Part shown: positions 10,160-18,995 of the stretch, piece after piece
Position numbering within the stretch: the stretch's first letter is position 1
Layout: every line of letters starts with the position of its first letter
NCBI RefSeq assembly: GCF_900996225.1
Contig: NZ_CAAJGL010000123.1
Location: forward strand, 248,001 to 312,000
Direction: 5' to 3'
Source of the DNA: Paraburkholderia sp. BCC1884
GTDB lineage: Bacteria > Pseudomonadota > Gammaproteobacteria > Burkholderiales > Burkholderiaceae
DNA length: 64,000 nucleotides
Program-made: the position numbers and the translations under genes
Notes under the pieces: model-generated
What the model saw: the letters and a program-made list of their open reading frames with translations, nothing else
Told to the model about the DNA's origin: nothing
Database searches by the model: none

Positions 10160-11617
10160 TCAGAAACTCAGGCCATGCAGCTTGCGCACGCCGTCGAGCA
10201 GCCATTGCACGAAAGATTCCTCGGAGTGCACGGCGGGTGCGGGCACACCCACCTTATCGAGCAAGCGCTGCCTGCGCGACAGCGATTGACACATCAGCTT
10301 CGCAACATCCGGATTGCTCTTGAAGACCGGCGTCAAATCCTCGGTTTTTAGCCGATAAGTCACGGCGTGCGTCAGCGCCGTGATCTTGACGCGTGCCGCC
10401 ATCCCCGCAAGCGGGCCCGTCTCGCCCACGACTTCGCCCGGCCCGAGCCGTCCAAACTCGATTTCGGCGGTCCCTTCTGCCACATATGCACAAAGAACAC
10501 CGGAATGGATCAGGGTAAGGCTATCCGGTATGGTCTCCGGCGTAATCAGCACTTGATCGACGTCGAATTCCTGACGCGACATTCGCGATGCCAGTTGCTC
10601 CGCCTCCTCGTCGGTGAGCGAAGCAAACAGATCGACGCATCGCAAGAGTCTGATGCGGACATCGCTCGGCGTGCTCGCACCACTTGGTGGCTGGCCGGGC
10701 GGCGTTAGTTGAACGCCCGCGGCAACCAGATGACGGTGGCACACATCGTAGAGGTCGTTCGCGACCGCGAGCTTCTTGCCGGCGTCGTCGACATAGGCGG
10801 TCACTGCGTATTTGAACGACTGAGCGTCCGTGCTTTTCACCAGCGCGTAAGGAGCGGGGTCTGCAAGGATCAGGCGTACATTCGCGAGCGCCCGGTTCAG
10901 CGCGTCGAGCACGATCTTCGGTCGCGCTTCAGGCGTGATTTCCAGCGTGATGCTGACGCCATGCAATGCGGCCGGACGGCTGCTGTTGGTGATCTTCGCC
11001 TTGGCCGCCACCGCGTTGGGCACGATGACGACGTCGCCCAGCGAAGTCAGCAGATTGGTCGCGCGCCAGTTCATTTCCAGCACCTTGCCTTCGACGCCGT
11101 CGATGGACACCCAATTGCCGACCTCGTAAGGCTCGGTCGTGTTGATCACGATACCCGCGAAAACGTCGCTGAGCGTGCTCTGAATCGCGAGGCCGAGCAC
11201 GATCGCGAGCGCGCCCGACGTCGCGACCAGCCCGCGCACGGGCAACTCCAGTACGAATGCGAGTGACGCGACGGTGGCCGCGAGAAACGCCAGCGCGCTG
11301 AACACGTCCTCGAAGAGACGCTGGCGACGCCATGTCTTCGGCAGCAGCAGCGTGTCCAGCACCATGCTGAGCAAGCGTGCGCCGGTCAGCCACCAGATGA
11401 TCTCGAGAACCTGGCCCAGCATGTGCAGCGCCCGGGAGTCCGGATACGGCGCCTGTGAAAACGGACTCAGCCCCGAGGTGAATAGCAGCGCACTGAAGGC
11501 CGCGTAAATGCATAGCCGCGTGAGCAGGCGCGCGACCTCGTTGGGAGGCACGGCGCAACGCCAGATCACGGCATCGAGTGCGACTATCGCAAAGCCGAAA
11601 ATCAACGGATCGTTCAA
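10160..11617 (-). CDS. MscS-family mechanosensitive channel with C-terminal cyclic-nucleotide-binding domain
   Basis: Predicted inner-membrane protein of 485 aa. About 180 N-terminal residues hold four hydrophobic segments. The MscS core follows, with the pore helix and beta domain (LAIQSTLSDVFAGIVINTTEPYEVGNW and VIVPNAVAAKAKITN). Residues about 325-460 form a CNB (cNMP-binding) domain (LFASLTDEEAEQLASRM, then GEVVGETGPLAGMAARVKI). The start is TTG at 11617 with GGAG five bases upstream. The fusion suggests an ion channel gated or tuned by a cyclic nucleotide. Similar MscS-CNB fusions are known in proteobacteria, but the ligand is not predictable here. It is convergent with glyA, with a 17-base gap. 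Confidence 0.87.
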   Translation of the reverse strand: MNDPLIFGFAIVALDAVIWRCAVPPNEVARLLTRLCIYAAFSALLFTSGLSPFSQAPYPDSRALHMLGQVLEIIWWLTGARLLSMVLDTLLLPKTWRRQRLFEDVFSALAFLAATVASLAFVLELPVRGLVATSGALAIVLGLAIQSTLSDVFAGIVINTTEPYEVGNWVSIDGVEGKVLEMNWRATNLLTSLGDVVIVPNAVAAKAKITNSSRPAALHGVSITLEITPEARPKIVLDALNRALANVRLILADPAPYALVKSTDAQSFKYAVTAYVDDAGKKLAVANDLYDVCHRHLVAAGVQLTPPGQPPSGASTPSDVRIRLLRCVDLFASLTDEEAEQLASRMSRQEFDVDQVLITPETIPDSLTLIHSGVLCAYVAEGTAEIEFGRLGPGEVVGETGPLAGMAARVKITALTHAVTYRLKTEDLTPVFKSNPDVAKLMCQSLSRRQRLLDKVGVPAPAVHSEESFVQWLLDGVRKLHGLSF

Positions 11618-11816
11618 GCGGTCTCCAATGCGGGTTAGCCAGACTGACCAATGAAGAAGCTTAGTCGCACGAGCAGTACTGCATCAATCCTACTGTCGCA
11701 TACGCCTTGATCGGGTCGGCAGCGCAAAGCTATACATCGGTATAGTCGGCAGCCGGGAGACCCACGCGTTCAGCGCTGTCCCTCTTCACGCCCACAGCAA
11801 CGTCGTCGTATTGTAA

Positions 11817-14800
11817 TCACGGATTCGTAGCGGTTGCCAGGTCGAACTGGAATATTGCCCCTTGCGGTTCGTTCGCGAAAACACGCAGCGTGCTGCCATG
11901 CGCTTCGACAATCGAATGGCAGATCGATAACCCCATTCCCATACCGGTCGTCTTCGTGGTGAAGAAGGGCTCGAATAGATGCTCCACGTTGTCGGCTTCG
12001 ATTCCCGGCCCCGTATCCTTGACTGCGATACGTAGATGGTCGTCAGCGGCCGAACACGTAACAATGGTCAATGTACGGGTATCGGCGCTGTTCCCGCTCA
12101 TGGCTTCAATAGCATTGACCATCAGATTCATGATGACCTGCTGCAGTTGCACACGATCCCCTTCCACATGGGGCAGGCCCGTTGCGAGATCCACGTTGAT
12201 CGAGACATGATGTTTGGATGCTTCGCCGCGCCCAAGCTCGACGACCTCGCGGATCACATCGTTGATCACCAGCCGCTCGCGCTGCGCAGGTGTCTTCTTG
12301 ACGAGGGCGCGTATGCGCCGGATCACATCGTTCGCCCGCATACCGTTTTTGACGACGCGCGCAAGCGCGGCTCTCACCTCGTCGAAATTCGGCGGCTGCG
12401 CGTCCAGCCAATGTGTGGCTGCCTGCGCGTTGAACACCGCGGATGCGACGGGCTGCCTGATTTCATGGCTGATGGATGCCGTCAGCTGCCCAAGCGTCGC
12501 TATCCGGTTGGCATGGGTGAGTTCGATCTCGATCTCATGGATGCGACGCTCACTCTCGCGCGCGGTCGCTTCGGCCTGCTTCCGCTCAGAGAGATCCACG
12601 ACGAAAGCCACCATCTGGTCTCCCGTGCTGCCGAACGTTGCCGCCCCCAGCAATACCGCGACGCGGCTTCCGTCTGCCCGGATATATTCCTTCTCGAGCC
12701 CCTGCAGCGTGCCGTTTCTGCGCAGATCGGCGATCGCGTGCAGGTCCTGATCGTGCCATTCGACAGGCGTGATCTCCATGCAATTGACCCGACCGGCCGC
12801 GAGGTCCTCGCGGCTGTAGCCGATCATGCGCAGAAAGGCGTCGTTGGCCTCGTAAATCGGCCCCTGCATGTCCCATATGAATACGCCGACGATATTCGCA
12901 TCCACGAGCCGCCGGATTCTTGCTTCCCGTTCGGCGAGGTCACGATAGAGATACGAGTTCTCAAGCGCGATCGCCGCCTGCGACGCAAGTAGCTTGAGCA
13001 CTGCCACCCGGCTCTCCGTAAAGACGTGAGACGCCAAACTATTCTCAAGATACAGCAGCGCAATCGGCTTGCCCTGATGCAGGAGCGGCATGCACGCCAC
13101 GGAATTCGTACGAGACCGGCGCAGGTAGTCGTCCGTGCCGAATTCGGGTTGTCGCGAAGCATCGTTCAGAATCACGTTTTCACCCGTGCGCAGCGAATAG
13201 TGAATGACCGACAGCGCCAGGTTGTCGGGTCGCAACGGTGTCCTTTCCAGATTGACCGTGATGACACCGTCCGCCGTGACCGCTTCCGCTTCGATCCGCA
13301 ACGTCGTTTCTTTAGTGGCGATCAACAGACCACGCTCTGCACCGGCGTGCTCGATGGCCGTGCGCATGAGCGTGTGAATGAGCTTGTCCAGAACGATCTC
13401 GCGCGATATCGCCTGCGATACCTTGAGCACCGTTGCGAGGTCCAGATGCTCGACAGATGCTTCGATACCGCTCGCGGCAGCCTGGTTGTCGCTCTGCTGG
13501 GACAATTGGCGATGCCGGTCGTCCATGTGCCGAAGCTTGCCTTTCGCCCCCCACCTCACATAGGCATGCCGGGCATTTCTCAGGTACATGTCGGCAATTT
13601 CGGTAAGTCGGCGCGACGCGTAGAAACGTGAGGCAACCTCGCAGGCGATGGCCTCATTGTGGACAAATCCGTTCGCGCGTGCCGACTGCACAGCTAGCTC
13701 ATAGAGCCGTTCAGCCTCGACAATGTTCCCTTCGATACGTGAGATTTCGGCACTCACCAGCGCAGCGCGGTTGACGAAATTCTCAGGACAGTGAGATGCC
13801 CAGATCTCCAGTTGCTCGCGGTGCGCAATCAGCGCATTCGCATGAAACAGACGACCTGCTTCATTGGCATCGTGCCAGCAGGCAGCGTGGCTGAGCGCTC
13901 CGTAAAAGTGAAACTCCGCCGTTTCGAATTGAGACGTTGCGACCCACAGCACGCGCTCGGCCCTCGCTTTCGCGTCCAGCGCTTCAGCGAACTCCTCTGC
14001 GAGATATCGGGCCTGTAACTTACGCACCCAATAATCGAACTCGGGCAACGCCAGCGTGGATGAACTGGCCAGGTGCGACTCGAAAGCATGTTCATTGAAC
14101 TGGTCGTCGTCGAACGAGCCAAATCGCGGCGTCAAACCCAGCAGCGTGCGCACCAGGCCGCGATACGTCCCGAGCATGTCGCTGACAAGGCCAAATCCGA
14201 TCCGGTCCGAGATCGCCACGGCCTTGTCGACTTCTATCTGCACGTCACCGAGCGAGTCGCCCACGGAGAAGAAGTTTTGAATCAGATCGCAACACGTGTA
14301 CAGCGTGTACGTAAGGTCTCCGCATGCATTCGCAATATCGAAGGCGCGCCGAATCGGCTCGCGTCCTTCGAGGACGTGCCTTGACCATGGCACCACGATA
14401 TTGCCAAAGGAGGTATAGGTGCGGGCTTTGAACCGCGTCAGCCCTCCGTGTTCGACGAGACCATAGCCGAGGCGGCCGAATCGATAGCCCATCTCATACT
14501 GGGCAAACACGGGCCCCGCATAGGTGGCAAACCAAACGTAGGCATAGCACGACGCATCGCAGTTCCCGTACTCGAGGCTCAAATTCACCATCCGGCACAA
14601 TACCAACGCGCACAGATTCTGATCCGTGAAAAACGCGGGTGTCACGATCTCCGTCAACACGTCGAGCGTATCCAGTACATTGGGATCGCTCATCAAAGGC
14701 AGATCGATCAGGTCTTCAATCTGACGCTTTCCAAGTAGCGAACCAATGCGGTGGTACTCGTTGTGAACCGCCTGCCTGTCCGGGTGCGCCGACCACTGCG

Positions 14801-17351
14801 TCCCGCTGCGCCGCAGATAATCGAGGCAAATTTCCACGCTGCGCTGGCTTTGGTCCAGCGTCGTGTAAAGCGTGATACGCAGCCGCGTGACCAACGCGAT
14901 GTGATGATTCGTCCTTGCACGCTGATCGAGTTCGGAAAGGCGCCCCTCCGCCGACTGCATCCGCGCGCTCAGCACCTCGCATTCGGCAAGCAGGTATTCG
15001 AGCGAAAAGATCAGTTCGTAGTTGCGCGTCCAATCGTCGTCGCTCAGCAGCGAGCGGCCCACGGCGAGATACGTTAGCGCCGAGGCATAGGCTGTCGAAG
15101 CTTTCGCGCGCTTGCCGGCCAGCAGATTCAATGCGGCAACCTGATCGCGTTCCGCACGCGTGATGACGAGGTGCGCGGCACGATTGAACTGGCTGACGAT
15201 ATCGAAGACAGACTCCTCCCTATGCTCAAGCGGCGTTTTTTTAAGGAGAAGCCTGGCCATCTGCAAATGCATATCGGCACGATCGCCCTCGGCGATGAGC
15301 GTATAGGCCGCCTCCTGCACCCGGTCATGAAGGAATCGATAGGCACTATCCGTACTGAGAACGAGGCCGGCGCGAACTGCGTGTGAAAGCGCATCGCGCA
15401 CGCTCTCCCATGGCTGCTCGCAGATCATTTCGAGGAGCCGTGGCGTGGACGAGTTTCCAATGCAGGCGAACCGCTGCAATACAAGCTGCGTGACAAGAGG
15501 TAATCGACTTAGCTTGCCGATTACCAATTCGATCACGTTCTCCGTGTAGCCCTTGGCGTGAATACGATTGACGTCCCATGACCAACGTCCCGCAGCGTGG
15601 TCGAACGAGAGCAATCCCTCGTCGACGAGCGAGGAGAGAAACTGAAGAGCGAAAAACGGATTACCGCCCGTTTTCTGATGCAGGATGCGGGTCAGCGGCA
15701 CGGCCCTGGTCGGTGCGCACTGGAGCGCGTCGGTGACGAGCCGCTCCAGATGCTCGCTGGCAAGCGGCTCCAGCACAATTTCCTGCATGGGAACGCCGGA
15801 CGCCCGGATGCTCCCCAGCGTGCCGTACAGCGGGTGAGCGGTGTCTACCTCGTTGTTCCGGTATGCGCCGATCACCAGCAGATGACGCAGATCGCCGTGA
15901 ACGAACAGGTCCTCCAGAAAGTCGAGCGTCGCTGTGTCGAGCCATTGCAAATCATCGAGAAACAGCGTGAGCGGATGCTCGGCGCGCGCAAAGACGGCAA
16001 TGAAGCGCCGGAGAACCAGATGGAATCGACGCTGCGCGTCTTGTGGAGGCAAAGCGGGGACCGGCGGTTGATCGCCGAGCATCATCGCCAACTCGGGAAC
16101 GAGGTCGACGATCAGAAGGCCATTTGGACCCAATGCCTCGTGAAATGCCTCACGCCAGGGAGCGAGGTCGATCTCGCTCCGGGTCAGCAGCAAACGGACC
16201 CCCGCCTGAAAAGCATTGGCCAGCGTCGAATAGGGGATGTCACGCTTGAACTGATCGAACTTGCCCGCCAGAAAGAGACCGCCGCGTGGCAGCAGCGCTT
16301 TCTGCAGTTCGTTGGCAACCGCGGATTTGCCAATACCCGAATATCCCGCGATGAGCACCAGTCCGCCCGGTTCGCCCCGTGTGACGCGATCGAACGCGGC
16401 GAGAAGCCGACTCAGTTCGACGTTGCGGCCATAGAGTTTCTCGGGGATGAGAAGGCGGTCGGAAACATCGCTCTGAGCGAGCGGGAAGTCGCTGATGAGC
16501 CCCTTGGAGTCCCATTGTGCCAGGCATCGTCGAAGATCGTGGGCCACGCCCGCAGCGCTCTGATAACGGTCCTCGGCGGTCTTTGCCAGCAACTTCATGA
16601 CAATCGCGGAGATGGCCGGCGCAAGCGTCGGCATCCACTCCAACGGGGCGGGTGGCTGCCTTGCAATGTGACAGTGCACGAGTTCCATTGGATCGGTTGC
16701 GCTAAACGGCAACCGACCGGTCAACATCCGATAGAAGACGACGCCGAGCGAATACAGGTCGCTGCGCAAATCGATAGAACGGTTCATCCGACCGGTCTGC
16801 TCGGGCGCCATGTAAGCGAGTGTGCCCGCAATGAGTTCCGGCGGTTCGGGCGCCTGTCTTTCGCGCTGTGCCAACGAGGCGATGCCGAATCCGGTCAGGC
16901 GTGCGGCACCGCTCGTTCCGTTGACCAGAATGTGAGTTGGATTGATGTCTCGATGGATAAGACCACGCGCGTGAATTTTGCCGAGCGCGGACGCAATGGT
17001 TATCGCAAAGCGTAAAAACACGATGGAATCGAACGGCATCGGAAATGCTTCGAGCGGTTCGCCCTCGCAATGCTCCAGCACGAGCAATGTCTGCCCGTGC
17101 TCCTGCAGCAACTCCACGGGACGTACCGCAGAGGTGCAGTTCAACGTGTCCGCGAGTGCATATTCATGCGCGAGACGATCGACGATTTCAACTCGCGGAT
17201 GAAGTTGAGCAGGCCGCACGATCAAGACGGGAATGAAGATGCCATCTTCGGTTTGCCGTCGTCCCCGGCAAACGACGTACGCGCCATCTTCCCACGCGAC
17301 CCCGAGAGGTTCGACAGTCGCTGCGTCGAGGGGCGAGGTCAACAGATTCAA
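11817..17351 (-). CDS. Giant fusion: Ser/Thr kinase-like domain, AAA ATPase, TPR-like region, GAF, PAS, histidine kinase (copy 1)
   Basis: Multidomain signalling protein of 1844 aa. A Hanks-type kinase fold spans about 15-280, with HRD at 133-135 and MAPEQ at 181-185. The catalytic Lys and Asn after HRD are replaced (HRDINPTH), the DFG Asp is Gly154 (LTGFG) and no VAxK lysine is evident, so this domain may be a pseudokinase. A P-loop ATPase follows (GYSGIGKS 336-343, FLDDLQWLD), then a long helical region, a GAF domain (starting VLKVSQAISREIVLDK), a PAS domain, a HisKA with SISHEIRQP (H1629) and an HATPase (DTGPGIE, GMGMGLSICHS). The histidine-kinase motifs look intact. The start is TTG with GGGAG upstream. 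No cognate regulator is adjacent, but FixJ-like regulators lie 8-15 kb downstream. Confidence 0.9.
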   Translation of the reverse strand: MNLLTSPLDAATVEPLGVAWEDGAYVVCRGRRQTEDGIFIPVLIVRPAQLHPRVEIVDRLAHEYALADTLNCTSAVRPVELLQEHGQTLLVLEHCEGEPLEAFPMPFDSIVFLRFAITIASALGKIHARGLIHRDINPTHILVNGTSGAARLTGFGIASLAQRERQAPEPPELIAGTLAYMAPEQTGRMNRSIDLRSDLYSLGVVFYRMLTGRLPFSATDPMELVHCHIARQPPAPLEWMPTLAPAISAIVMKLLAKTAEDRYQSAAGVAHDLRRCLAQWDSKGLISDFPLAQSDVSDRLLIPEKLYGRNVELSRLLAAFDRVTRGEPGGLVLIAGYSGIGKSAVANELQKALLPRGGLFLAGKFDQFKRDIPYSTLANAFQAGVRLLLTRSEIDLAPWREAFHEALGPNGLLIVDLVPELAMMLGDQPPVPALPPQDAQRRFHLVLRRFIAVFARAEHPLTLFLDDLQWLDTATLDFLEDLFVHGDLRHLLVIGAYRNNEVDTAHPLYGTLGSIRASGVPMQEIVLEPLASEHLERLVTDALQCAPTRAVPLTRILHQKTGGNPFFALQFLSSLVDEGLLSFDHAAGRWSWDVNRIHAKGYTENVIELVIGKLSRLPLVTQLVLQRFACIGNSSTPRLLEMICEQPWESVRDALSHAVRAGLVLSTDSAYRFLHDRVQEAAYTLIAEGDRADMHLQMARLLLKKTPLEHREESVFDIVSQFNRAAHLVITRAERDQVAALNLLAGKRAKASTAYASALTYLAVGRSLLSDDDWTRNYELIFSLEYLLAECEVLSARMQSAEGRLSELDQRARTNHHIALVTRLRITLYTTLDQSQRSVEICLDYLRRSGTQWSAHPDRQAVHNEYHRIGSLLGKRQIEDLIDLPLMSDPNVLDTLDVLTEIVTPAFFTDQNLCALVLCRMVNLSLEYGNCDASCYAYVWFATYAGPVFAQYEMGYRFGRLGYGLVEHGGLTRFKARTYTSFGNIVVPWSRHVLEGREPIRRAFDIANACGDLTYTLYTCCDLIQNFFSVGDSLGDVQIEVDKAVAISDRIGFGLVSDMLGTYRGLVRTLLGLTPRFGSFDDDQFNEHAFESHLASSSTLALPEFDYWVRKLQARYLAEEFAEALDAKARAERVLWVATSQFETAEFHFYGALSHAACWHDANEAGRLFHANALIAHREQLEIWASHCPENFVNRAALVSAEISRIEGNIVEAERLYELAVQSARANGFVHNEAIACEVASRFYASRRLTEIADMYLRNARHAYVRWGAKGKLRHMDDRHRQLSQQSDNQAAASGIEASVEHLDLATVLKVSQAISREIVLDKLIHTLMRTAIEHAGAERGLLIATKETTLRIEAEAVTADGVITVNLERTPLRPDNLALSVIHYSLRTGENVILNDASRQPEFGTDDYLRRSRTNSVACMPLLHQGKPIALLYLENSLASHVFTESRVAVLKLLASQAAIALENSYLYRDLAEREARIRRLVDANIVGVFIWDMQGPIYEANDAFLRMIGYSREDLAAGRVNCMEITPVEWHDQDLHAIADLRRNGTLQGLEKEYIRADGSRVAVLLGAATFGSTGDQMVAFVVDLSERKQAEATARESERRIHEIEIELTHANRIATLGQLTASISHEIRQPVASAVFNAQAATHWLDAQPPNFDEVRAALARVVKNGMRANDVIRRIRALVKKTPAQRERLVINDVIREVVELGRGEASKHHVSINVDLATGLPHVEGDRVQLQQVIMNLMVNAIEAMSGNSADTRTLTIVTCSAADDHLRIAVKDTGPGIEADNVEHLFEPFFTTKTTGMGMGLSICHSIVEAHGSTLRVFANEPQGAIFQFDLATATNP

Positions 17352-17801
17352 AAGAAAACTCCCTGAAGGAAGTCCGCCAGATGACAGCCGGCGTGTTGGC
17401 CTCAGAAACAGCCGCCGGCCAGGCCCGTTCTTCGGAACGTACCGAAAGCCACATCAACCGACGGAGAATCTGTTTGGTATTTGCGAGAGTGCTTCACTAT
17501 CGCGGCCATGTCCCGCGCATAACATGAAGTTACCCTGCCGCAACGCGATGTGCAACCGGCGCAACATGCGTTGCTAACCGGCCTGACTGACTGAAGGATA
17601 ATTGAAAGAAAAAGACTTTTGATACGCGGTGCTAACGTTGCGTCAGGTCGGCCCCGGCGAGCAATTGAGATTCACGGAGGATGCCGCACAATTGCACGGC
17701 GAACAAGCGATCATCGCGCCAACCGGCACTAGCCAGGGTTGGTCAGCCAAGTACCTGGCGAGACAGCGCGGACGGCGCTGAAGTGCCCAGTACTCCGGAA
17801 G
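17352..17801. promoter_or_regulatory. Intergenic region upstream of giant kinase 1
   Basis: 450 bases without a recognisable gene, expected to carry the promoter for the kinase gene on the minus strand. It contains an imperfect inverted repeat at 17541-17573 (CAACGC-G-ATGT against ACATGCGTTG, one bulged base) about 200 bases before the start codon, a candidate operator only. Confidence 0.35.
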
Positions 17802-18617
17802 CTACGCCGCTGCGTTGTCCTTATCCATGAAGAATGCCGATCTTTTATGGTTGAGCGCGTCCCCCTCTTCGGAGAATCGCCTATGACAATCATCGCTGCG
17901 ACGACCTGGCTCCTTATTTTCCGCCCCGAGCAACGGCGGCGCCTCCTCTATCTCGTTCAACACTCTCTTCGCCGCACGCTGCGCCGGCGAAGAAAGCGTC
18001 TGCAATTCCTTAACGAGTGAATCGGTCGCACTCTCAAGTTCACTATCGACCACAAATTCTGTTGCGATACCCCAATCGTAGGCCTGTGCTCCCCGGATAT
18101 ACCGTGAGCGCATCACAATATCCTTCGCACGCCCGACCCCCACCATGGTCCTTAACAGTCGAGCGGGCCCGGCAAGCGACGCTTCCGCTTGGGCCGGCAG
18201 CGCGTAGAGCGTCGTTTCGGTGACGATCCGGAAATCGCAAGCCAGCGCGAGTTCGAAGCCCGCACCGAAGCAGTAGCCGCGATTCGCGCTGATGACCGGC
18301 TTGCTGCAACGCGATGGCGCGCTCAGCGTCCACGCTAACCTCGACAGTTGCCTCGGCGACGTCTCCACCCATTCCTCGACGTCCGACCCTCTCGAGAAAT
18401 GCTCCCCCGCCGCGCGCACCACGATCACCTGGATCGTCGAATCTTTGTCTAGCATGTCGAACACTGCGGATAACTGCTCGCGCTGGATCATGGAAATCAG
18501 ATTGAACGATGGCCGATCAAGGACGATGTCCGCCCGCGCCGCTTCCGCGTTGACTTCGACGCGGAACCCATCGAGATCCGGCTGCATTTTTTGGACCGGG
18601 AAGATACGGTTTGCCAT
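17802..18617 (-). CDS. Enoyl-CoA hydratase/isomerase family protein
   Basis: Crotonase-fold protein of 271 aa. The oxyanion-hole and substrate region reads GEHFSRGSDVEEW and the helix GYCFGAGFELALACDFRI retains the Glu equivalent to rat Glu144. The second catalytic Glu (normally in LPE) appears replaced (ALPAQAEASL), so it may not be a classical hydratase but an isomerase or lyase of the family. The C-terminal 50 residues (PPLLGAENKEPGRRSDD onward) diverge from the usual EGxxAFxEKR pattern, though traces (EEGDALNHKRSAFF) remain. The start at 18617 (MANRIFPVQ) has AAGG about 10 bases upstream. Substrate and pathway are unknown and no other acyl-CoA genes are adjacent. Confidence 0.75.
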   Translation of the reverse strand: MANRIFPVQKMQPDLDGFRVEVNAEAARADIVLDRPSFNLISMIQREQLSAVFDMLDKDSTIQVIVVRAAGEHFSRGSDVEEWVETSPRQLSRLAWTLSAPSRCSKPVISANRGYCFGAGFELALACDFRIVTETTLYALPAQAEASLAGPARLLRTMVGVGRAKDIVMRSRYIRGAQAYDWGIATEFVVDSELESATDSLVKELQTLSSPAQRAAKRVLNEIEEAPPLLGAENKEPGRRSDDCHRRFSEEGDALNHKRSAFFMDKDNAAA

Positions 18618-18995
18618 GGATATTTCGCCTTGGAGCGGTACGAAGTGGGAGGCACCTGTGCGAGACGGCAGGCTCGACGTCCGCTTCATCCGCCCCGTGT
18701 TGTCATCCGCGATCTGCTCGGCTTGCGAACTCACGCATACAGATGCGTAGCCGGGCGAGGTGGATGGTCAGTCTCGTTGAGAACCGCTTTCTGACCTGAC
18801 CGGTTAAATTGGGCGGGAGAAGGTCGACGTATCCGCCAGAAAACGCTCTGCGGACTGGAGCGCCTCTGGCGCACGCAGCCTGACCCGATTCGCTAATTGA
18901 TAATGTCCCACGCGCGAAGGCAATCGCCAACTTAAGCGCGGTAAAGAATGGTAAAGGCTGCGTTCAGAACAGCGCGATATGGGAAGTGTCGATTC
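18618..18995. other. Intergenic region between enoyl-CoA hydratase and efflux operon
   Basis: 378 bases without a recognisable gene. It contains the promoter side of the hydratase gene and the 3' side of the efflux operon. A near-perfect tandem 10-base repeat (GGTAAAGAAT then GGTAAAGGCT) sits at 18940-18959. No clear terminator was seen. Confidence 0.3.

Noticed and set aside
15597..17015. Plus-strand open frame of about 470 codons inside giant kinase 1.
   Set aside because: Antisense to the kinase/ATPase region, with no motifs and typical shadow composition.
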